Positions 45,105 through 53,709 of a stretch of 64,000 bases of DNA are shown here, one piece after another. The DNA comes from Burkholderia sp. GAS332 (GTDB lineage Bacteria > Pseudomonadota > Gammaproteobacteria > Burkholderiales > Burkholderiaceae): NCBI GenBank assembly GCA_900142905.1, contig FSRV01000003.1, forward strand, positions 740,683 to 804,682. Reading direction: 5' to 3'. A program made the translations under genes and the position numbers. How positions within the stretch are numbered: the first letter of the stretch is position 1; every line of letters begins with the position of its first letter. Below the pieces are notes generated by a model that did no database searches, was not told where the DNA came from, and saw only the letters and a program-made list of their open reading frames with translations.

Positions 45105-46286
45105 GTGCAGCAGGCAATAAGGATTCCGCGGGAACTGCAGGAACACATTAGCGAATTCGTCGAATTGAGGCGCCGCATTCACGCGCACCCGGAACTGGGC
45201 TTCGAGGAGATCGAGACGAGTCGGCTCGTCGCACGGCAGTTGCGCGCATGGGGTTATGAGGTCACGGAAGGTGTCGGCGGCACGGGGGTGGTCGGCCAGT
45301 TGAAGGCCGGCCGAGGCCTGCGCTCGATCGGCATCCGCGCAGACATGGACGCGCTGCCGATTGTCGAGAACACGGGGCTGCCGTATGCGAGTCGCGTTCC
45401 TGGCAAGATGCACGCGTGCGGGCACGACGGCCATACCGCGATCCTCCTCGCTGCCGCGCATCATCTTGCGCATACCCGGCGCTTCGACGGCACGCTGAAT
45501 CTGATTTTCCAGCCCGCGGAAGAGGGGCAAGGCGGCGCGCTGCGCATGATGGAAGACGGCCTGTTCGAGCGTTTCCCCTGTGATGGCGTCTATGCCCTGC
45601 ACAACGCACCGGGATTGCCAGTCGGGGCGTTCGTGGTGCAAAGCGGGCCGATGGCGGCGTCGTCCGACGCCGTGACGATCACGCTCAAAGGCATAGGCGG
45701 GCACGCGGCGCAGCCACACGAAAGCCGCGATCCGGTGGTGGCCGCCGCTAGCATCGTGATGGCGCTGCAGACGATCGTGGCGCGCAATGTGCCCGCTGCA
45801 GACGCGGCTGTCCTCACGGTCGGTGCGATTCAGGCCGGCGCAGCGCATAACGTCGTGCCGTCGACGGCGCGGGTGCTGGTCTCAGTGCGTGCCACGCGGC
45901 CGGAGATCCAGCAGCAGATTGAGGTGCGTGTACGCGAGATCGTTGAGTTCCAGGCGCGCAGCTTCTGCGTCGAGGCAAACATCGATTACCAGCATGTCTC
46001 GTGCGTGCTGATGAACACGCCCGCGGAAACCGCGTGGGCGCACGCCGCGGCCGCCGACGTCGTCGGCGCCGAAAACGTGCTGCCGCTGCCGCCGGGCGTA
46101 ATGGGCAGCGAGGATTTCTCGTGGATGCTCGAGCGCGTGCCCGGCTGCTACGTCGGCCTCGGCAATGGGGAGGCGAGCCGAGGCGGCTGCCTGTTGCACA
46201 ACCCCGGCTACGACTTCAATGACGACGCGCTACCGGTCGGCGCCAGCTACTGGGTGAATCTCGTCGAGCGCTACCTCGCCGCATAA
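45105..46286 (+). CDS. M20-family metal-dependent amidohydrolase (hippurate hydrolase-like)
   Basis: Paralogue of the hydrolase at 27273; 393 residues from GTG 45105, preceded by TGGAGA. Seen: LRRRIHAHPELGFEEIETSR, RADMDALPIVENTGL, metal-binding HACGHDGHTAILL, FQPAEEGQGG with catalytic Glu, and GVMGSEDFSWML. Divergent from its likely LysR regulator. The downstream acyl-CoA ligase could activate the acid released when an N-acyl amino acid such as hippurate is cleaved. Confidence 0.9.
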   Translation: MQQAIRIPRELQEHISEFVELRRRIHAHPELGFEEIETSRLVARQLRAWGYEVTEGVGGTGVVGQLKAGRGLRSIGIRADMDALPIVENTGLPYASRVPGKMHACGHDGHTAILLAAAHHLAHTRRFDGTLNLIFQPAEEGQGGALRMMEDGLFERFPCDGVYALHNAPGLPVGAFVVQSGPMAASSDAVTITLKGIGGHAAQPHESRDPVVAAASIVMALQTIVARNVPAADAAVLTVGAIQAGAAHNVVPSTARVLVSVRATRPEIQQQIEVRVREIVEFQARSFCVEANIDYQHVSCVLMNTPAETAWAHAAAADVVGAENVLPLPPGVMGSEDFSWMLERVPGCYVGLGNGEASRGGCLLHNPGYDFNDDALPVGASYWVNLVERYLAA

Positions 46287-46306
46287 CCTCCGGCGCGACC
46301 GCAAGC

Positions 46307-46332
46307 CCGCGCACTCGCACTCGCACTCGCAC
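46307..46332 (+). repeat. Short GCACTC tandem repeat
   Basis: Four consecutive GCACTC-like hexamers between the M20 hydrolase and the AMP-ligase genes. Non-coding; may vary in copy number. No function inferred. Confidence 0.5.
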
Positions 46333-46430
46333 GGGACGAGCGGTGCGCCGCTTCCGAACAAGCGCTGACCGCAATCCGCTTCGCATGAACCGAACAAGCG
46401 GAATGCCTATCGACCCTCATCCAGGACAAC

Positions 46431-48347
46431 ATGCTGACACCGCTGGCCAATCTGACCGATATCGAGGCGCTGGAACGCGCCGATCCCTACGCTTGCGACC
46501 GCCTGAGTAGCACTTACGAGATGCTTCGGCAAGGTGCGGCAATCGATCCCGACGCGCGCGCGCTGTCGTTCTTCGCCCGCACCGAGGATTTCGCGCAGCC
46601 TCACGCGTGGAATCACCGCGAATGGTTCACTTGCGTGACACGCACCGCGAACATGCTGCGCGGGCTCGGCGTGCAGCGAGGCGACGTGGTGGCCTGCATG
46701 CTGCCGAATCTGCCGGAAACGCATCTGGCGATTTGGGGCAGCGAAACCGCGGGCATCGCGTTTCCGGTCAATCCACTGCTTGATGCCGGGCAGATCGCCA
46801 CGCTGCTGCATGCGGCCGACGCACGCTGGCTGGTGACGCTGGGCCCGGCGTCAACGCCGGGCCTGTGGGAGAAGGCACTTGATGTCGTCGATGAGGTCGC
46901 GACGTTGCAAGGGGTGCTAGCGGTCGATGGCGCACGTTACGCTCCAGGCGCTGTCGCCACCGTGCCACTGCCCGCGACCATCGGTAAGCACGGCGCGCGC
47001 GTGCTCGATTTTCACCGGACCCTGGAGGCCGCACGCGGCGATGCGCTTGACTTCGCGCCGCCCGCGGCGACCGACATTGCGTCGTACTTCGGCACGGGTG
47101 GCACCACCGGCTTGCCGAAGATCGCGACGCGCACGCATCGCACCGAGACGGCCAACGCGTTCGAACTGGGCGCGATGTTCGGCGACGCCCTCTTCGCCCC
47201 TGGCCGCACGCTCTTCTGCGGCCTGCCGCTGTTTCACGTCAACAGCCAGATCGGCCTCGGTCTCGCGCCGTGGGCGCGCGGCGCGCACGTGCTGCTGGGG
47301 CCGCCCGAAGGGTATCGCGCAAACGGACTGATTGAACGGTTCTGGGAGATCGTTGAACATCATCGCGTGGTTACGTTCTCGGGCGTGCCTACGCTCTATG
47401 CCACGCTGCTGAACACGCCGGCAACCGGACGCGACCTATCGAGCCTGCATTGCGGGATCTGCGGCGCGGCATCGATGCCGGTCGAACTGTTGCATCGCTT
47501 CGAGCAGCAAACGGGCGTACGCATCATCGAAGGCTACGGCCTGACGGAGGCCGGCTGCGCGTCGTCGATCAACCCGCCGGGCGGCGTGTCGCGCACCGGC
47601 AGCGTTGGGCTGCGCCTGCCATGGCAGGACATCCGGATCCTGATCGTCGATGAGCAAGAACGGTATCTGCGCGACGCCGACGCAGGCGAGACAGGCGTGG
47701 TCGCCATCAGCGGTCCGAACCTGTTCGCTGGCTACCTCGATCCGCGCCACAACGCAGCCGTGTGGATCGACCGACCCCCCGCGTCTGGCGGCGCGCAGCG
47801 TTGGCTCAATACGGGGGACCTCGGACGCGTCGACGCGGACGGCTATCTCTGGCTCACCGGAAGAAAGAAGGACTTGATCATTCGCGGCGGACACAACATC
47901 GATCCTCAATTGATCGAAAAACCGCTGCATACCCATCCCGCAGTGGGGCTCGCTGCCGCGATCGGGCGGCCCGACGCGCACGCCGGCGAAGTACCCGTCG
48001 CCTACGTGCAGCTGCGCACGGGCGCAGTTGCGAGCAGCGACGAACTGCTGGCGTACGCGGCGGCGCATATCGGTGAGCGGGCGGCCGTCCCGAAGCGCGT
48101 GCATATCCTGCAGGCGTTGCCGCTGACAGCCGTTGGCAAGATCTTCAAGCCGGCGCTGCACCGACTCGAGATTGAATCGGTCGTACGCGACGAGGCAGCG
48201 CAGTGTGGGGCCGTGCTGGAGCGGCTCGAAGTGGTGGCCGATGCACGGCGAGGGTGGATAGCGCGTTATTGCGTCACTGGGGAAAGCGCGTCGCTGGAGA
48301 GCCGGCTGGGCCTTTATACGTTCGGCACGCACAAAGAGCGGGGCTGA
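46431..48347 (+). CDS. AMP-dependent acyl-CoA synthetase/ligase
   Basis: ANL-superfamily ligase of 638 residues. Seen: phosphate loop FGTGGTTGLPKIATRTHR near residue 220 (variant of the usual TSGTTG), CGAASMPVELLHRFEQQTG, RIIEGYGLTEAGCA near 370, TGDLGRVDADGYLWLTGRKK near 465 and LIIRGGHNIDP. A terminal AVGKIFKPAL segment provides the catalytic Lys. The C-terminus extends about 70 residues past this Lys. Cotranscription with the M20 hydrolase is likely and suggests activation of the acid it releases. Confidence 0.88.
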   Translation: MLTPLANLTDIEALERADPYACDRLSSTYEMLRQGAAIDPDARALSFFARTEDFAQPHAWNHREWFTCVTRTANMLRGLGVQRGDVVACMLPNLPETHLAIWGSETAGIAFPVNPLLDAGQIATLLHAADARWLVTLGPASTPGLWEKALDVVDEVATLQGVLAVDGARYAPGAVATVPLPATIGKHGARVLDFHRTLEAARGDALDFAPPAATDIASYFGTGGTTGLPKIATRTHRTETANAFELGAMFGDALFAPGRTLFCGLPLFHVNSQIGLGLAPWARGAHVLLGPPEGYRANGLIERFWEIVEHHRVVTFSGVPTLYATLLNTPATGRDLSSLHCGICGAASMPVELLHRFEQQTGVRIIEGYGLTEAGCASSINPPGGVSRTGSVGLRLPWQDIRILIVDEQERYLRDADAGETGVVAISGPNLFAGYLDPRHNAAVWIDRPPASGGAQRWLNTGDLGRVDADGYLWLTGRKKDLIIRGGHNIDPQLIEKPLHTHPAVGLAAAIGRPDAHAGEVPVAYVQLRTGAVASSDELLAYAAAHIGERAAVPKRVHILQALPLTAVGKIFKPALHRLEIESVVRDEAAQCGAVLERLEVVADARRGWIARYCVTGESASLESRLGLYTFGTHKERG

Positions 48348-48554
48348 ACGCCGTCGCGGTCTGGCGTGCGGCCGGGGGCCCCCCAGCAGACTGACGAGCA
48401 GCGGGAACGCTTCTCCGCTGTGGCCATTTATTGAAGGAATCCTAATTAAATAGCCGGGCGCGAACCCGACCAGGTAAGTGAGAGTGAGGGGCCAGTCAGG
48501 ATCAGGCTCCATAAATCGTGGCACATGTACGACAAACGCTTTGGGGAGAAGTGA

Positions 48555-49607
48555 ATGAAAAAAGTAGTGGCAGCGATGATTATGATGACCGCGGGCGTCG
48601 CGCACGCGCAGTCGAGCGTGACGCTGACGGGCGTGATCGGCGGCGGGTTCCGGTGGCAGGACGGTGTCAAGGGCGGCTCGCAGTTCGGCTTCGACAACAA
48701 CAGCGTGACCGGAAATAGCTTCGGGATCCGCGGCAAGGAAGATCTGGGCGGCGGTGTACAGGCGATTTTCGATCTCGAGAGCGGGTTCTACTCCGGCACG
48801 GGTTCGCAGTATCTGACGAACACGCTGTTTTCCCAGGCCGCCTATGTCGGGCTGGTGGGCGGCTTCGGCCGCTTGACCTTCGGCCGCCAGTTCAGCGCAT
48901 TCGAGGATCTTGCGCTGGTGCTCGATCCGAGCCTCGGGCGCGGCAGCGCGCCGACTGTGCCCGCCGCGTTCTACGCGACGAATCCGTTCAATTACGACTC
49001 ACGTTTCAGCAACACAGTGAAATACCGCGTGAAGTTTGGCGGGCTGGCATTCGGTTCCAGCTATTCGCTGGGCGGCGTTGCGGGCGATATACGAGCCGGA
49101 TCGAGTTGGTCCTTCTCGACGTTGTATCAGTACCAGACGCTGTCGGCCGGCATCAGCTATCAGCACTCCTACAATAGCAACGCTTCACAATGGGCACAGG
49201 CGGTCGAGGCGGGCGGCACCTGGCAACTGGGCGCCGCCCGGCTGTATCTCAACTATACGACGCTCGCCGTGACAGGCGCGTCAGCATTCGCCCCGCAGCG
49301 GCGCGACAAGATCCCGGCAGGTGGCATCGTCTACCAGGTAACGCCGGCGTTGCAGTTGACCGCCGCGTTCTACGACGATATCGCCGCCAACCTGGGCAAC
49401 GTATCGGACGCGGGCGGCCACAAGATCACGTCATATCTGATCGCCGAATATTTCTTGTCAAAGCGTACTGAACTCTATGCCGAGGTCGATCGCAACGGTT
49501 TGTCGGGTGCCGACAAACTTGACCCGGTGAACATAGCGGCATTCAATTTGCGGCCCGGCGCGAGTGCGTCCACGGGCGTCTCGATCGGCGTGCTGACGCA
49601 GTTCTGA
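48555..49607 (+). CDS. Gram-negative trimeric porin, first of two paralogous porin-BON cassettes
   Basis: Outer-membrane porin, 350 residues. Seen: signal MKKVVAAMIMMTAGVAHAQ, then SSVTLTGVIGGGFRWQDGVK, GKEDLGGGVQAIFDLESGF, FFLSKRTELY-like strands (YFLSKRTELYAEVDRNGLSG) and terminal VLTQF. It shares long stretches with the porin at 53710-54789 (RLTFGRQ, GGVAGDIRAG, EYFLSKRTELYAE). GGAGAAGTGA precedes ATG. A BON-domain gene follows. Confidence 0.92.
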   Translation: MKKVVAAMIMMTAGVAHAQSSVTLTGVIGGGFRWQDGVKGGSQFGFDNNSVTGNSFGIRGKEDLGGGVQAIFDLESGFYSGTGSQYLTNTLFSQAAYVGLVGGFGRLTFGRQFSAFEDLALVLDPSLGRGSAPTVPAAFYATNPFNYDSRFSNTVKYRVKFGGLAFGSSYSLGGVAGDIRAGSSWSFSTLYQYQTLSAGISYQHSYNSNASQWAQAVEAGGTWQLGAARLYLNYTTLAVTGASAFAPQRRDKIPAGGIVYQVTPALQLTAAFYDDIAANLGNVSDAGGHKITSYLIAEYFLSKRTELYAEVDRNGLSGADKLDPVNIAAFNLRPGASASTGVSIGVLTQF

Positions 49608-49617
49608 ACGGGCTGAG

Positions 49618-49640
49618 GGCCCGGCATCCAACGCCGGGCC
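49618..49640. terminator. Hairpin after porin gene
   Basis: GGCCCGGC (49618-49625) pairs with GCCGGGCC (49633-49640), loop 7 bases, 10 bp after the porin stop. Without a T tract it may only attenuate transcription into the BON gene. Confidence 0.4.
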
Positions 49641-49699
49641 GCCGCGCTACAGAGCCGGCGCGCCCGCGCGACCTGAAACATAGACCGGAGAACAACACG

Positions 49700-50080
49700 A
49701 TGCATCAAGTCAAATGTCTCAATGTGCTGACGGCCGCCGTGTGCGCGCTCGTTATGACCCACGCCGTGGCGCAAGGGGGCGGGTCGGCCGTTCCCGGCGA
49801 CATGGGGCAGACCGCCGCGGCGCCCTTCGCTGGTTCGATGCCCGCAAAGGCGCGGCGCGCGGCGAGCCGGAAACTCGTGAAGCGTATCCAGCAGGTGTTG
49901 GGTCGGATCCGCGGTTTGAACTCCACGCGCCTCGTCGTGACGGCTGTGGATGGCGCGGTGACGCTGTCGGGTTCCGTGCCGGATCCGAGCCAGATTGGGC
50001 TCGCGGAGGAGGCTGCGCGGAAGGTGGACGGCGTGCGGTCCGTGGAGAACCGCATACGTGTGAGCGCGCTGAACTATTGA
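49700..50080 (+). CDS. Exported BON-domain protein (OsmY-like)
   Basis: A 126-residue periplasmic protein: signal peptide (VLTAAVCALVMTHAVAQ), then one BON domain from about residue 55 (KRIQQVLGRIRGLNSTRLVV, GAVTLSGSVPDPSQIGLAEE, VDGVRSVENRIRVSALNY). BON domains bind phospholipid or other surfaces. It follows a porin as does its paralogue at 53124-53645, so the pair appears to be a unit; its role with the porin is unknown. Confidence 0.88.
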   Translation: MHQVKCLNVLTAAVCALVMTHAVAQGGGSAVPGDMGQTAAAPFAGSMPAKARRAASRKLVKRIQQVLGRIRGLNSTRLVVTAVDGAVTLSGSVPDPSQIGLAEEAARKVDGVRSVENRIRVSALNY

Positions 50081-50104
50081 GCGCGGTTGCTCGACCTGGT
50101 GCAA

Positions 50105-50134
50105 GACAGGCCCGCCGGCTACGGCGGGCCTGTC
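50105..50134. terminator. Bidirectional terminator between convergent genes
   Basis: GACAGGCCCGCCG (50105-50117) pairs perfectly with CGGCGGGCCTGTC (50122-50134), loop GCTA. It lies between the BON gene (+) and the amidase gene (-), both of which end here. Confidence 0.75.
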
Positions 50135-50142
50135 CTTGTCCG

Positions 50143-51543
50143 TCAGCGGACGTTCGGCACCACCGGCCAGGCGCGCTGTGCGGGACGCATGGACTCCCAG
50201 TGCCGCGCCATTCGCAAGACGCCGAGATCATCGAAGCGGCGACCGGCAATCTGCAGGCCGATCGGCAATCCCGATGCAGTGTAGCCACAGTTGATCGATG
50301 CGGCCGGCTGCTCGGACACGTTGTACGGCATCGTGAACAAAGTGTCGACGAAAACCTTCCGCTGCGACGGAGCGAAGCACGGCGCTTCGGCGGCAAACGG
50401 CTGATGCGCGGCCACGGGCGACAGCACGTAGTCGAACGCGTGCGTGGCAGCTACAGTCGCCGCGCGCATCTCAATGATGCGCAGCATCGCCTGGTAAAGG
50501 GTCGCGCCGCTGATGTCGCGGCTGTCCTGCGAAGCTTCCCGCAGAATCGGCAGTACCCGCTCGCTGCGTGCCTCTGGCATGTCCTTTAGCATCATATGCA
50601 TGCGCATCGAGAAGGACGTGACCGCCGCTTCGTACATGTCGGGCCTGAGCCAGTTCGGTAGCGGTTCGACGTGCGCGCCGGCGCGCTCGAAGGCGCTCGC
50701 CGCGCCGCGGATTGCTCGCTCCACTTCCCCGTCGACAGAATAGCCGCAGCCGGGGTCGAGCCAGAGCCCGATCCGCACACCGCGCAACGACTGGCTGTCG
50801 AGTGTGTTCCAGTCGAGCGAAGCGGGCGGCAGGTTCATGTAGTCGCGCATGTCGGGCTGCGACAGCACGCTCATCATCAGCGCGGCGTCCTCGACGGTGC
50901 GCGTCATCGGACCTGCCACGCGACCTTGGAACGGTGGGTCGATCGGCACGCGGCCAAGGCTTGGCTTGAGGCCAAATATGCCGCAGAAGCTTGATGGAAT
51001 GCGGATCGAGCCGCCGATATCGGAACCGACGTGCAGCGGGCCGTACCCGGCCGCCGCCGCTGCGCCCGCGCCGGAACTCGATCCGCCCGTGTTCTTCGTC
51101 AGGTCCCACGGATTGCGCGTGAGCGGATGGAAACTCGACAGCGCCGCCGCGAGCATGCCGTAGTCCGGCATCGTGGTCTTGGCGACGAACACCGCGCCCG
51201 CTTCGCGCAAGCGCGCGGCGGGCGGCGCGTCGGCCGTCGCTGGCCGTAACTCAGAAGCGGCGCTGCCAAGTGGAATCGGCACGCCTTTCGTTGCGATGTT
51301 TTCTTTGATCGTCACCGGCACGCCGTCGAGCGGTCCGAGGGGCACACCGTCCGCCCAGCGTCGCTCGGATGCGCGAGCCATCACGAGTGCCTGTTCACGA
51401 TCAAGCGCGTAGGTTGCGTGAATATGCGGCTCCCAGGTCTCGATGCAATCCAGCACGGACCGCGTGACTTCGACGGGCGAGAGCGTCCGGTCGCGATAGC
51501 GGGCGAGCAATGCGGTAGCACTGAGTTCGTTCAGTTTCGTCAT
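50143..51543 (-). CDS. Amidase (amidase-signature family)
   Basis: Ser-cisSer-Lys hydrolase of 466 residues that cleaves carboxamides. Seen: catalytic Lys in GVPVTIKENIATKG near residue 80, the Gly/Ser-rich NTGGSSSGAGAAAAAGYG near 150 and the nucleophile region VGSDIGGSIRIPSSFCGIFG near 175. C-terminal LSPVAAHQPFA and PIGLQIAGRRFDD are also family blocks. It precedes an MHS carrier on the same strand only 70 bp away in order carrier then amidase, consistent with uptake followed by hydrolysis. Substrate unknown. Confidence 0.9.
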   Translation of the reverse strand: MTKLNELSATALLARYRDRTLSPVEVTRSVLDCIETWEPHIHATYALDREQALVMARASERRWADGVPLGPLDGVPVTIKENIATKGVPIPLGSAASELRPATADAPPAARLREAGAVFVAKTTMPDYGMLAAALSSFHPLTRNPWDLTKNTGGSSSGAGAAAAAGYGPLHVGSDIGGSIRIPSSFCGIFGLKPSLGRVPIDPPFQGRVAGPMTRTVEDAALMMSVLSQPDMRDYMNLPPASLDWNTLDSQSLRGVRIGLWLDPGCGYSVDGEVERAIRGAASAFERAGAHVEPLPNWLRPDMYEAAVTSFSMRMHMMLKDMPEARSERVLPILREASQDSRDISGATLYQAMLRIIEMRAATVAATHAFDYVLSPVAAHQPFAAEAPCFAPSQRKVFVDTLFTMPYNVSEQPAASINCGYTASGLPIGLQIAGRRFDDLGVLRMARHWESMRPAQRAWPVVPNVR

Positions 51544-51612
51544 GTAGCGTTTCCAGTAGGGACGGGATGCGGACGGCGCCAGGTTGCGCCGACGCGGTGC
51601 GGCGTGCAGCCG

Positions 51613-52908
51613 TCAGACTTCGCGGCTGCGCGGATAGAGCATCACGGCGACGAGGCTGACCATCAGCGATGCGAATACGTACCAGGCGGGCGCGAACGGA
51701 CTGCCGGTTTTTGCAATCAACCAGGTGACGAAGAATTGCGCGGAGCCGCCGAAGATCGTGACGCCGAGGCTGTAGATAACCGACATGCCGGTGGCGCGAA
51801 ATGCCTGCGGCAGCCCTTCGAGCATCAGCGCGCCGCCCGCGCCATAGCCCATCGACATGCAGACGGCGATGGCGACACTCAGCGCAAGAATCAGCGCGAC
51901 ATTGTGCGTCTGCGTCAGGACCAGGAAGGTGGGAAAGATCATCCCGAGGGCGATCAGCGCGCTGATGACGGGCAGCGTCTTGCGGCTCTTCATACGGTCA
52001 CCCAGCCAGCCGAAGCAAGGACCCGTGACGAGGATCGTCGCGCTCGACGCGCACACCGAAGCAAACGCCAGGGTACGGGGCATGTGCAAGACCGTCGTCA
52101 TGTACGTGGGCATGTAAAAGATCATGATGTACATCGATGCAGTCGAGCCCATCATCATTAAGGCACCAAGGGCGACTGTGCGACCGTGCTCCGCGATCAG
52201 CCGACCGGCACGCGGCGGCTCACCGCCGACCACCAGCGTTTCGTCGAGCTGCCGCCGGATCACCCAGCCGACCGGCCCGATGAGCAGGCCAATCAGAAAC
52301 GGGATGCGCCATCCGTAGCTTTCGAGCTCCGACGTGGAGAGCGTCGCGGCGAGCACCGCGCCAGTCGCGGCGCCGAGCAACGCTGACGCGCCCTGGCTTG
52401 CGCCCTGCCAGCTCACGTAGAAACAGCGCCGGCGCAGCGCGGCTGATTCAAGCAGGAAAGTCGACGCGACGCCGATCTCGCCGCCCGCAGACAGTCCCTG
52501 CAACAGACGCCCGACGACCAACAGGATGGGAGCGGCGATGCCGATCTGCGCGTAGGTCGGTATAAGGCCGATCAACGCAGTGCCCGCCGCCATCAGAGCG
52601 ATCGTGAGCGTCAGTGCCGCCTTGCGTCCGCGGCGATCCGCATGCAGGCCGATCAGCACCGCACCGAACGGACGGATGGCGAAACCCGCGCCGAAGGTGG
52701 CGAGCGAAAGCAGCAGTGATGCGTTGGGCGAAGCGGCGGGAAAGAACAGCTTGCCGATGATGGCTGAGAAGAAGCTGTAGACCGTAAAGTCGTAGACTTC
52801 AAGTGCGTTGCCGAGCGAGGTTGCGACAATCGCCCGGTAGCTCGAACGCTTTGGTGCGACGGGATGCGCTTGCGCCAGCGCTGCTTTCGTGAATTCGGAG
52901 GAAGACAT
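51613..52908 (-). CDS. MFS transporter, metabolite:H+ symporter (MHS) family
   Basis: Twelve-helix symporter, 431 residues. Seen: ATSLGNALEVYDFTVYSFFS at helix 1, LIGLHADRRGRKAALTLTIA loop, GRLLQGLSAGGEIGVASTFL on helix 4, and LGDRMKSRKTLPVISALIAL in the second half. It transcribes toward the amidase gene. Its 5' half and promoter are repeated with some divergence at 61841-62610. Confidence 0.9.
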   Translation of the reverse strand: MSSSEFTKAALAQAHPVAPKRSSYRAIVATSLGNALEVYDFTVYSFFSAIIGKLFFPAASPNASLLLSLATFGAGFAIRPFGAVLIGLHADRRGRKAALTLTIALMAAGTALIGLIPTYAQIGIAAPILLVVGRLLQGLSAGGEIGVASTFLLESAALRRRCFYVSWQGASQGASALLGAATGAVLAATLSTSELESYGWRIPFLIGLLIGPVGWVIRRQLDETLVVGGEPPRAGRLIAEHGRTVALGALMMMGSTASMYIMIFYMPTYMTTVLHMPRTLAFASVCASSATILVTGPCFGWLGDRMKSRKTLPVISALIALGMIFPTFLVLTQTHNVALILALSVAIAVCMSMGYGAGGALMLEGLPQAFRATGMSVIYSLGVTIFGGSAQFFVTWLIAKTGSPFAPAWYVFASLMVSLVAVMLYPRSREV

Positions 52909-53113
52909 ATTGACGAGTGCTCGACAAGGGAAACTGCGGTTCCCGGCGGCGCAACGTGATACAAGCGGAAGGATGCGTTACGCCGCCGGTCGGTGCAGCG
53001 ATCTTAGGCAGAAAAAAAACGCATCGCGAATCACTTGTTCTTATGGTTATAACCGGCGATACCCGTGGGGCACAGAGACGCGCAACGAGGAAGGGCAATA
53101 GGGTTACGACCTT
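52342..53113 (-). repeat. Duplicated segment A (5' half of MHS gene plus upstream region)
   Basis: Aligns without large gaps to 61841-62610, roughly 90 percent identical by eye, including the noncoding upstream part. A GGTTATAACC palindrome upstream of the gene (about 53045-53055) is intact here and altered by one base in the other copy. Similarity stops at both edges abruptly. Confidence 0.8.
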
Positions 53114-53123
53114 GCTGATCACT

Positions 53124-53645
53124 TCAAGCGTTCCCCGGCGCTGCTCGGTCCGGACGTTGGCCGATGCTTGCAGACGGGCGTTCGAACGTCGACTTCGCAC
53201 AGATGCCGGCAATTGCACGGGCCGAGTCGGCGGCCCGCCGGCTACAGGGGCAAAGCGGTTCCTGAATCCATAAAAGTGGCTGCCCTGAAATGTGCAGGAC
53301 GTGTTGGACCGTATTCACGCCCTCGACTTGCTGTGCGGTATCGACGGCTAGCGCAATCTGTCCGTCTTCCGGCACAGAACCAGATAGCGTCACATGGCCG
53401 TCGCGAGCTCGGACGATGATGCGCGTGGCGTTCAAGCCCCGAGTTCGCCCAAGCGCAGTCTCGATCTTATGGGCGAGTTTTCTGTCCGCTTTTTTCGACG
53501 CTTGGGCTGACGTCGTGGCGGATGCGCCAGGCGCTTCCGCCGTATTACTTGTGGCGCTGTCTGTGGGCTGAGCGGAAGCGCCACCTGTAACGGCCAGAAG
53601 CGTCGCCACCAAGAGTCCTTGCAGAATTCGATTGTGACGAGTCAT
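53124..53645 (-). CDS. Exported BON-domain protein with atypical C-terminal tail
   Basis: Paralogue of the protein at 49700, 173 residues from MTRHNRILQG, preceded by AAGGA. Signal peptide VATLLAVTGGASAQ, then a BON domain (KLAHKIETALGRTRGLNATR, GHVTLSGSVPEDGQIALAVD, VEGVNTVQHVLHIS). Unlike its paralogue it does not stop there but runs on for about 55 residues of arginine/alanine-rich sequence with three Cys, which looks like read-through of a lost stop or a frameshift. It follows a porin gene on the same strand. Confidence 0.82.
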   Translation of the reverse strand: MTRHNRILQGLLVATLLAVTGGASAQPTDSATSNTAEAPGASATTSAQASKKADRKLAHKIETALGRTRGLNATRIIVRARDGHVTLSGSVPEDGQIALAVDTAQQVEGVNTVQHVLHISGQPLLWIQEPLCPCSRRAADSARAIAGICAKSTFERPSASIGQRPDRAAPGNA

Positions 53646-53709
53646 GTCATTCCTTCGGTCAATATCAATGAGCGGATTGCGCAAGCGTTTTACGCCGTCG
53701 CTGCGGATT

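Noticed and set aside
44973..45848. 291-codon - strand frame opposite the second M20 hydrolase
   Set aside because: Shadow frame; the M20 catalytic motifs are on the + strand.
46307..46332. Possible CRISPR-like repeat array
   Set aside because: Only four GCACTC hexamers without spacers; no CRISPR array or cas gene anywhere in the window.
51418..52161. 247-codon + strand frame opposite amidase and MHS genes
   Set aside because: His/Arg-rich shadow; the - strand carries both complete family proteins.
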